NCBI GenBank assembly: GCA_963813195.1 | Contig: CAWEYC010000048.1 | Span: 10,217 to 74,216 of the forward strand | DNA from: Roseiarcus sp963813195 | GTDB taxonomy: Bacteria; Pseudomonadota; Alphaproteobacteria; Rhizobiales; Beijerinckiaceae | Length of the DNA stretch: 64,000 nucleotides | Reading direction: 5' to 3' | Part shown: piece after piece, positions 58,349 to 64,000 of the stretch | Position numbering within the stretch: position 1 is the stretch's first letter | How the letters are laid out: each line of letters starts with the position of its first letter | Translations under genes and position numbers: made by a program | The notes under the pieces: model-generated | Databases searched by the model: none | Told to the model about the DNA's origin: nothing | Seen by the model: only the letters and a program-made list of their open reading frames with translations

Positions 58349-59119
58349 ATGAGCACCGAGATCGAACGCAGGCTGACCAATATCCTCTCGGCCGACGTCT
58401 TTGGCTACAGCCGTTTGATGGGGCTGGACGAGGCCGGGACACTGGCGCTGCTCAACGACTACAAGGGCATCATGACCGAGCTTATCGCCCAGCATCGCGG
58501 GCGGATAGTCAGCACGGCCGGCGACGGTGTGCTGGCGGACTTCCCGAGCTCTGTCATGGCGGTGCAGACGGCCGTGGACATCCAGCGCCAGCTTGCCGAG
58601 CGGAATCAGAAGCTCGAGCCCGACCGGCAAATGTGGTTCCGCATCGGCATCAATCTCGGCGACGTGATCGTAGAGCGCGACGACATATTCGGTGACGACG
58701 TCAATATCGCGGCGCGGCTTCAATCCATGGCGGAACCCGGGGGCATTCTGATTTCGGGGACCGTATTCGATCAGGTAAAGAACAAGTTCAGCCTGAGCTT
58801 CAATTTCCTCGGGCCGCGGCGGCTGAAGAACATCGAGGCGGAAGTGCCCGTCTATAGCGCAGTAATGTCCGACGCCGCTAGGCCGCCTTTCGACGTTCGG
58901 GTTGGCCAGACAGCCACGCCGCAGAAGACACAGCAGAGGCTGATCGTGAGCGCGATCCGGGCCGGCGCGATTGTAGCATTCCTCGGCGCGATCAACCTAT
59001 TCTCCTGGCACGGTCGCTTCTGGTTCCAGTGGCCATCTTTGGTTGTGCTCTTGATCTTCATAATCCGCGCGACCCGCATCTATCGACAGCAGGCGGGCGA
59101 GGAGTTGTCTAACCGCTGA
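58349..59119 (+). CDS. Class III adenylate/guanylate cyclase domain protein with C-terminal membrane segment
   Basis: The 256-residue protein has a class III cyclase catalytic domain in residues 5-170: metal-binding Asp16 in NILSADVFGYSRLM and Asp59 in STAGDGVLADF, then MWFRIGINLGDVIVERDDIF and GDDVNIAARLQSMAEPGGIL. Two hydrophobic helices near residues 208-245 (AIRAGAIVAFLGAINLF and WPSLVVLLIFIIRA) follow, so the catalytic domain is tethered from the C-terminal side. It would make cAMP from ATP. The usual TPR repeats of long rhizobial cyclases are absent; it is a short variant. Confidence 0.9.
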   Translation: MSTEIERRLTNILSADVFGYSRLMGLDEAGTLALLNDYKGIMTELIAQHRGRIVSTAGDGVLADFPSSVMAVQTAVDIQRQLAERNQKLEPDRQMWFRIGINLGDVIVERDDIFGDDVNIAARLQSMAEPGGILISGTVFDQVKNKFSLSFNFLGPRRLKNIEAEVPVYSAVMSDAARPPFDVRVGQTATPQKTQQRLIVSAIRAGAIVAFLGAINLFSWHGRFWFQWPSLVVLLIFIIRATRIYRQQAGEELSNR

Positions 59120-59300
59120 GCGGGTGGAGTCCGTCAAACTCGAAAAATGAGGGGTAGCGAAAATCTCGATCTCGCGGGCGGAACGTCGCCCTCCGATCAT
59201 CCCAGTGGTGCGGCGCCGTGCGCAGACGCGAAGAACGCCCGGCGGATCGCTCCGTCGGGCGTTGAAACGCCGAGCGTAGTCAGCGCGGCCGGTCGGGAAG
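59120..59300. other. Short intergenic region
   Basis: Contains an inverted GC-rich segment (CCGATCGGAGGGCGACG-like, 59186-59250) that may serve as a terminator between convergent genes; no gene seen. Confidence 0.3.
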
Positions 59301-59546
59301 TCAGTTCGACTCGGAGTCCGGGTCGTTCGCGTCCGCGTCCGCAGCGTCCTGGCTCGCGTCTTGGCTCGCGTCCCGCTTGGCGTCGGCGTGGGCTTCAAGC
59401 GTGTCGGACAGCTTGGCGGCGCCCATGAATCCGGCGACCGCGGCCACGCCCTCAACGAGAATGCCGGCGTTCGGGTCGGCCGCCTCAGCGGCCTGCTCGG
59501 CAGCTATGGCTCCGCCGACTTCCTCGATCAATTTTCCAATACCCAT
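59301..59546 (-). CDS. Small hypothetical protein with acidic C-terminal tail (81 aa)
   Basis: The protein begins MGIGKLIEEVGGAIAAEQAA followed by ILVEGVAAVAGFMGAAKLSD, an amphipathic/hydrophobic Ala-Gly-rich helix hairpin, and ends in an Asp/Ala/Ser-rich tail with the repeat DASQDASQ. A clear ribosome site TAGGAGTGATTC precedes the ATG, which supports translation. It is convergent with the cyclase gene and follows the M48 protease gene on the same strand by 85 bp. No family recognised. Confidence 0.6.
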   Translation of the reverse strand: MGIGKLIEEVGGAIAAEQAAEAADPNAGILVEGVAAVAGFMGAAKLSDTLEAHADAKRDASQDASQDAADADANDPDSESN

Positions 59547-59631
59547 GAATCACTCCTAATCGAATCTCTCGTTCCTATCACACTCATTTTGTCGCGAGTA
59601 TGAAGGCGGGCGCGTTCGCGCCTGGGAGCGA

Positions 59632-60600
59632 TCACGCCAACTCGGAGAGTCTTTCCCAGGTGCTGGGGTGACTGCCAAGGGAGCCGAAAAAGGCCGCGTC
59701 TTGCAGATAGGCGTGCAAGGGTGAGCGTCCGGTGTGAAAATATTCGAGCTTGCAGAGCGCCGCCGCTAGCGCGCCCGGTTGGTCAATCAGATCGAGCGCC
59801 ATCGCATCCGCGGCGAGCTCGCGTACGCGCGAGAGTGCGAAAACCAGCGTGCGCGCGAGGGCGGGCGCGGCGGCGAGCATCAGGGCTTGCGGTTCGGCGC
59901 GGCGGCCGGGTCGCGCCGCCAGTTCCGCCATCCCGCACAACGCCGAATTCGCGATTTCGCCTTGGATGGCGGCGGCCCAATTCATCGCGCTCGTGTCGCC
60001 GCTGAGGATGTGGGCGACCTCATGCGCCAGTATGCCCGCAATTTCATCCCGCGAAAGGCCGCGCAACAATCCTTCGGTGACCAATATGCAAGCGTTGTCG
60101 CTGACGCCCAGCGCAAAGGCGTTCATGTCCGGCGCCGGCAACAGGAACAGCTCGGGCAAGCGCTCCATTCGCGCCCGGTCGCAAATGTTGAGCAAGATCG
60201 CGTAAAGATCGGGCGCGTCCGCGCAATGCAACGGCTTCGCGCCGAGGGCGCGAAGAACCGCGCGAGGCTGGAAAATGGTGGAGCTCAGCTTGGCGCGGAG
60301 ATTGGCGAGCGAACGCGCCGCCACCCCGGATTTTCCGGATGCCTGTTCACATAGAAACAGGAGCCCGACCAAGCCGCTCATGACCCGATGCGAATCACGG
60401 GAATGGCGCTCGCGCGCAAAACGTCGTCGCCCCCCGGCGCTCGCCTCGGTTTGGGCGCCCGAGGGGCGACCCGCGGCGCCCTTCGGCGCCTCATGGCGCG
60501 ACCGGTCGCCGCAGAACGCCACTGCGCAATAGGTCGCGCCGACGCCGGCGTCCGCGCAGGCAACGTCGTTCCCAAATGCATAAGCGTCGAATCCAAACAC
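59632..60600 (-). CDS. M48 family zinc metalloprotease
   Basis: The protein has the zinc-binding motif GILAHEVAHILSGD (HExxH, residues 193-197) and the third ligand Glu in SRVRELAADAMALDL, with the M48 context APDMNAFALGVSDNACILVT. M48 proteases such as HtpX and BepA act in membrane or envelope protein quality control. The start is uncertain: GTG 60600 follows CAGGGATGA, but the first 73 residues are atypical, and ATG 60381 (MSGLVGLLFLCEQASGKSGV) would give a 249-residue protein. Only one weak hydrophobic segment is present. Confidence 0.85.
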   Translation of the reverse strand: MFGFDAYAFGNDVACADAGVGATYCAVAFCGDRSRHEAPKGAAGRPSGAQTEASAGGRRRFARERHSRDSHRVMSGLVGLLFLCEQASGKSGVAARSLANLRAKLSSTIFQPRAVLRALGAKPLHCADAPDLYAILLNICDRARMERLPELFLLPAPDMNAFALGVSDNACILVTEGLLRGLSRDEIAGILAHEVAHILSGDTSAMNWAAAIQGEIANSALCGMAELAARPGRRAEPQALMLAAAPALARTLVFALSRVRELAADAMALDLIDQPGALAAALCKLEYFHTGRSPLHAYLQDAAFFGSLGSHPSTWERLSELA

Positions 60601-61028
60601 GGCTCATCCCTGAGAGGCTGCTAATGCGTTGATCGGCGCCGGGGTCGTATTCGACCGGGGTCCTACACTGGCGCCGGTTCACTTGCTTTGCGGCGCACCG
60701 GAGTTGACTGACTTGCCTCCGCGCATCTCCGCCTAGCCGCCCTTTTCAACGGACGTCGCCTGCCCATGTACTGGTCTTTGCCGCCAACTAAGCGTCTGGA
60801 TTGCAATAGTATAGGCCACCCTTTAGACCGGCAATGGCCTAGCAACTATCGACGATGTCCAATATATATCAAATGGGAAAGATTTCCATACTACGATGGG
60901 GTATTCGGATTCAATATTGTTCTATCGATCCTATACATTGGTATGGATCGGCAAGCGCGCATCCCGCGGGCGCGGGCTTTCGCCGCCGCCCGAGTCGATC
61001 CCGCCTGGCGATGCCGAACTCGACGACA
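60601..61028. other. Intergenic region with an AT-rich island
   Basis: About 60780-60955 is strikingly AT-rich for this GC-rich window (e.g. CCAATATATATCAAATGGGA, TTCAATATTGTTCTATCGAT) and contains no gene. It holds promoter-like elements for the M48 gene or may be foreign DNA. The rest is ordinary. Confidence 0.4.
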
Positions 61029-61544
61029 TCAATGATTTGCGAAAGACATCCCACGCCGATCGGCGTTCGGACCCCAGGCGGTGGGCAGGAGAGACTTCAG
61101 CTCGGCCGGCGGCGCCCCCTTGCCCCCGAGGTTCTCCAACGCCACCAGGGCCTCCGCGCGCACGCTCGGGTCATTGTCGTTGAGCAGCTCGCGCAGCCCC
61201 GGCGCCACGGACTCAATTCCAGTGTGTCCCGGCCCCAGGCGCCCCAGGTGCCACGCCGCCAGACTGCGGACGAAGGCGATCCCGTCGTGCGTCCCCGCGA
61301 CCAAGGCGGGGATGGCGTCGGGGTTCTCCGGTTGGACTCGCGCCAGCGCGGCGGCCGCCCACACGCGGACGAAACTCTCGGGGTCCTGCAGGGCCTCGCC
61401 GAGCGCGGGGACGGCCTCCCGCGCCGCGGGTCCAATCTCCGACAGCGCGTGGGCGGCCAGCCGCCGTTCCAGCGAACCGCTGCTCTTCAGTGCAGCGACC
61501 CAGTCGGCGGGCGCAACTCCCAGATACGACGGCTGCCCGACCAT
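61029..61544 (-). CDS. HEAT-repeat protein
   Basis: The 171-residue protein is built of helical repeats of about 35 residues: ERRLAAHALSEIGPAAREAV, SFVRVWAAAALARVQPENPD, AFVRSLAAWHLGRLGPGHTG, PSVRAEALVALENLGGKGAP, typical HEAT/PBS-lyase-type units. Such repeats form a solenoid for protein interaction. It is 18 bp downstream of the GH15 gene on the same strand, so it is probably co-transcribed and may modulate that enzyme. No catalytic site is visible. Confidence 0.85.
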   Translation of the reverse strand: MVGQPSYLGVAPADWVAALKSSGSLERRLAAHALSEIGPAAREAVPALGEALQDPESFVRVWAAAALARVQPENPDAIPALVAGTHDGIAFVRSLAAWHLGRLGPGHTGIESVAPGLRELLNDNDPSVRAEALVALENLGGKGAPPAELKSLLPTAWGPNADRRGMSFANH

Positions 61545-61562
61545 ACACTCCCCCGTGGCGCG

Positions 61563-63368
61563 TCAGGCCGCGCCCTGCAGCCGGCGGTCCAGGTTGAACG
61601 CGGCGCTGATCAGTCCCATGTGCGTGAACGCCTGCGGGAAATTGCCCAGCGCCTCGCCGGAACGTCCCGTCTGTTCGGCAAACAGCCCCAGATGGTTGGC
61701 GTAGGTTAGCATCTTCTCGTAGATGAAACGCGCCTCCTCCAGCCGACCGGCGCGGGTCAGCGCCTCGACCAGCCAGAACGTACACATGTTGAAAGTCCCT
61801 TCGCCGCCCGTCAGCCCGTCGCCAGCGCCCTTACCAACCTCATATCGGTACACCAGGCTGTCGGAAACCAGCTCCGTCATTGTGCGGTTGATCGTGCCGA
61901 TCATGCGCGGGTCGGTCGGCGAGATGAAGAACACCAGCGGCATGATGAGGTTGGCCGCGTCCAGCGCGTCGGTGCCGAAATACTGGACGAACGTCCGCCG
62001 CTCCGCGTCCCAGCCGCGCGTCATCACCGCTTCGTAGATACGGTCGCGCTCGACCAGCAAGCGGGCGCGATCCAGGGGCAGACTACGCTTCGTCGCCAGC
62101 CTGATCGCGCGGTCGAGCGCTACCCAACACTGCACTTTTGAGTAGACGAACTGCTGCTGGCCGCCGCGCACCTCCCAGATGCCGTCGTCGGGCTTCATCC
62201 AGTGATCGGCAACCCAGTCGATCGCCTGGCGGATGCGGTCCCACGAGTCATACGCGATCGGTGAACCGTACTTGTCGTACAGGTAGACCGAATCCATCAG
62301 TTCGCCGTAGATGTCGAGCTGGACCTGCTCGCATGCGCCGTTGCCGATGCGCACCGGGCGCGAGCCGCGGTAGCCCTCCAGATGGTCGAGTGTTTCCTCG
62401 GGCAATTGGTGGCGGCCGTCGATGCCGTACATGATTTGCAAGGGGCCGAGGCGGGCTCCTTCGATGGCGCGCTGCTCCAGCCAGCCCATGAACTGCTCGG
62501 CCTCGCTCGTCAATCCCAGGCGCAGGAAGGCGTAGAGGCTGAAAGCCGCGTCGCGGACCCAGGTGTAGCGGTAGTCCCAATTGCGCACCCCGCCGATCTC
62601 TTCGGGCAGGCTGCAGGTCGGCGCCGCGATGATTGCGCCTGTCGGCGCGAAAGTCAGCAGCTTCAGCGTCAAGGCTGAGCGGTTGACCATTTCGCGCCAA
62701 CGGCCCTGGTAACGACACTTGCGCAGCCAGCGCCGCCAGAACTGGAGGGTCTGCGTCAGCAGCTCGGTGCCGACGAGTTTCGCCTCCAACAGCCCAGCGT
62801 CGCCGTCGCCTTCGACCTGGCGCAGGATGAACGTCGATGGCTCGCCCGGGTGCAGCAGGAATTCCGTGACCACTCCGGCGCCCTCACGCGCCAGCGGAAA
62901 GCGGCTAATCAGCGAGAAACGCATGCCCGGCGTCTCAAACACCGCGCCGCGTCCTTCCAGCGTGGTCTGATGCGGCCGCCGCGCGTAGTCGAAAGCGGGC
63001 TGGCATTCGAGCCGGAAGCGCACGGCGCCGCGCACGGCCCGCACGACGCGCACGATTTGGTGAGTCTTCTTGCTGCGGATCGGGTCCTCGACCGGCATGA
63101 AGTCGACCACCTCGCCGACTCCCTCGGGGCTTAGGAACCGCGTCACCAGCACGTTGCTGTCGGGCAGGTACATCTGCTTGTGCTGGGCCTCGTAGAGGCT
63201 GGCGATCTTGAAGAAGCCTCCTTTGCGCTCGTCGAGAATTGCGGCGAAGATGCTTGGCGAGTCGAACCGCGGCAGGCAGCACCAGTCGATCGAGCCGTCC
63301 ATCCCCACCAGCGCGATCGTGTGCAGGTCGCCGATGACGCCGTAGGATTCGATTGGCTTGTAGGCCAT
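61563..63368 (-). CDS. Glycoside hydrolase family 15 protein (glucoamylase/trehalase type)
   Basis: The 601-residue protein MAYKPIESYGVIGDLHTIAL followed by VGMDGSIDWCCLPRFDSPSI is the N-terminal domain typical of bacterial GH15 enzymes. The (alpha/alpha)6 barrel follows with GVRNWDYRYTWVRDAAFSLY, DIYGELMDSVYLYDKYGSPI, DDGIWEVRGGQQQFVYSKVQ (acid residues) and GTFNMCTFWLVEALTRAGRL. Family members release glucose from alpha-glucans or split trehalose. There is no signal peptide, so it is cytoplasmic. Paired with a HEAT-repeat gene. Which of the GH15 activities it has cannot be decided by eye. Confidence 0.93.
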   Translation of the reverse strand: MAYKPIESYGVIGDLHTIALVGMDGSIDWCCLPRFDSPSIFAAILDERKGGFFKIASLYEAQHKQMYLPDSNVLVTRFLSPEGVGEVVDFMPVEDPIRSKKTHQIVRVVRAVRGAVRFRLECQPAFDYARRPHQTTLEGRGAVFETPGMRFSLISRFPLAREGAGVVTEFLLHPGEPSTFILRQVEGDGDAGLLEAKLVGTELLTQTLQFWRRWLRKCRYQGRWREMVNRSALTLKLLTFAPTGAIIAAPTCSLPEEIGGVRNWDYRYTWVRDAAFSLYAFLRLGLTSEAEQFMGWLEQRAIEGARLGPLQIMYGIDGRHQLPEETLDHLEGYRGSRPVRIGNGACEQVQLDIYGELMDSVYLYDKYGSPIAYDSWDRIRQAIDWVADHWMKPDDGIWEVRGGQQQFVYSKVQCWVALDRAIRLATKRSLPLDRARLLVERDRIYEAVMTRGWDAERRTFVQYFGTDALDAANLIMPLVFFISPTDPRMIGTINRTMTELVSDSLVYRYEVGKGAGDGLTGGEGTFNMCTFWLVEALTRAGRLEEARFIYEKMLTYANHLGLFAEQTGRSGEALGNFPQAFTHMGLISAAFNLDRRLQGAA

Positions 63369-63480
63369 TTAGCTCACCGGTCCTTCAAAGAGTGGATTGA
63401 AGCGCGGTCGGGACCATTTTCGCCGTTCGGAGCGAAAATCTCAATTCCCAGCTGCGGACGCATTCCACACGCCGTGGTGG

Positions 63481-63846
63481 TTATGAAGGGATGGAATCGA
63501 GAAACACGTAGAGCGCCGCGATCTTGCCGTCGCGAACGATGATCACATCCATGCCGGTGTATTCGGGCGCTTCGCCGCGTGGGCCGGAGCTCCAGGCCAG
63601 ACGGCCGGCGTCGTGGAGAGCCTGCGGCTCGCCCTGCGGCGTGTACGCAAAGTGCGGGTGGGTCGCGCGGAGATCACCAGCAAACTTGTCGAGGGCTTCG
63701 CGCCCAACAAACGTGCCGGGCGGCACATGGAGCACACAGTCTTCGGTATAGAGCTCGTCGATTGCCGTGCGGCGACGCACCGCGTCGCCCTCGCCGAAGA
63801 CCTCCTGAAGGTTCCGGAGAAGCAGTTCGTGGATACGGTCATTCAT
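63481..63846 (-). CDS. SnoaL/NTF2-like domain protein
   Basis: The 121-residue protein MNDRIHELLLRNLQEVFGEG has the SnoaL-like pattern: ELYTEDCVLHVPPGTFVGRE, ALDKFAGDLRATHPHFAYTP and VIIVRDGKIAALYVFLD. These small cone-shaped barrels include steroid isomerases, polyketide cyclases and many of unknown function. An SD (AAGGAGAAATCTT) precedes the ATG. It is upstream of the GH15 gene on the same strand with a 112-bp gap. Function unassigned. Confidence 0.85.
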   Translation of the reverse strand: MNDRIHELLLRNLQEVFGEGDAVRRRTAIDELYTEDCVLHVPPGTFVGREALDKFAGDLRATHPHFAYTPQGEPQALHDAGRLAWSSGPRGEAPEYTGMDVIIVRDGKIAALYVFLDSIPS

Positions 63847-63949
63847 AAGATTTCTCCTTGACTATTGACCGTGGCGCATCCCCCAGTCGCGTTGTGCGCT
63901 GTCTAGCAAGCAGCTTGAACCGATATTGACCGACTGGCGCCGTCGGATT

Positions 63950-64000
63950 ATGGCTGCCAGCCCGCTTCAGCTCGCGGCGCCGCTCGCCGGCTTCGGCCTC
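63950..64000 (+). CDS. Possible 5' end of a gene, cut by the window edge
   Basis: The last 51 bp from ATG 63950 are open (MAASPLQLAAPLAGFGL). The pattern LAAPLAG resembles the beginning of PTS EIIA-glucose domains of multiphosphoryl transfer proteins, but 17 residues are too few to decide. Confidence 0.2.
   Translation, partial: MAASPLQLAAPLAGFGL

Noticed and set aside
1..64000. CRISPR array, rRNA operon, integrase or phage genes
   Set aside because: No regularly spaced identical repeats, no rRNA sequence and no phage structural or integrase gene could be recognised in the window.

Overview
The window is GC-rich chromosomal DNA of an alphaproteobacterium, most likely Hyphomicrobiales (a Methylocystaceae, Beijerinckiaceae or Bradyrhizobium-like lineage). 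The evidence is the lepB-rnc-era core block, the many ATGA-type start/stop overlaps, the IS630, IS3, ISAs1 and IS66 elements, and the mix of aromatic-acid catabolic genes with Liv-type ABC transporters. No species can be named from sequence reading alone.

Layout. 1-1146: wrbA-like quinone reductase and a pirin. 1245-3575: an IS630 element carrying a nested IS3 element. 3.6-6.8 kb: poorly coding DNA with a frameshifted SnoaL-like gene, small hypotheticals and an NnrU membrane protein. 6.8-14.9 kb: divergent operons for an acyl-CoA ligase plus thiolase (minus) and a complete Liv-type transporter with an ABM protein (plus); the transporter contains a fused permease-ATPase. 15-20.5 kb (island 1): frameshifted MarR, then RidA, a 36-codon acyl-CoA dehydrogenase scar, enoyl-CoA hydratase, SDR and a 772-residue FAD-monooxygenase/old-yellow-enzyme fusion of the 2-aminobenzoyl-CoA monooxygenase/reductase type. 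20.6-31.2 kb (island 2): MarR genes, relics of a CoA ligase and of indolepyruvate-ferredoxin oxidoreductase, a flavin reductase with a luciferase-like monooxygenase, then a second copy of the SDR(truncated)-hydratase-acyl-CoA dehydrogenase-glutaryl-CoA-dehydrogenase(relic)-RidA block and a ligase reduced to its ends. 31.2-43.4 kb: an uncharacterised catabolic block (OYE, PhzS-like hydroxylase, cupin, three SDR/YciI/isochorismatase-like genes, a second Liv transporter, a metallo-beta-lactamase-fold hydrolase). 43.5-47.5 kb: tRNA-Glu, quinone oxidoreductase, lepB, rnc, era. 47.7-50.8 kb: ISAs1 and IS66 elements with perfect target duplications. 51-64 kb: secreted S9 peptidase, LRR protein, a GNAT gene cut by an IS3 copy, an adenylate cyclase, M48 protease, GH15/HEAT pair and a SnoaL protein.

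How it fits together. The two islands have the same gene order, and each has lost different genes. Together they still encode a CoA-dependent aerobic route that fits anthranilate (2-aminobenzoate): ligase, FAD/OYE dearomatising fusion, RidA for the enamine/imine intermediate, then beta-oxidation enzymes. A 12-bp palindrome of the form TTTAA-NN-TTAAA recurs in front of several operons from 25 to 38 kb and looks like the operator of a local MarR-type regulon. These pathway assignments are inferences from families and gene order.
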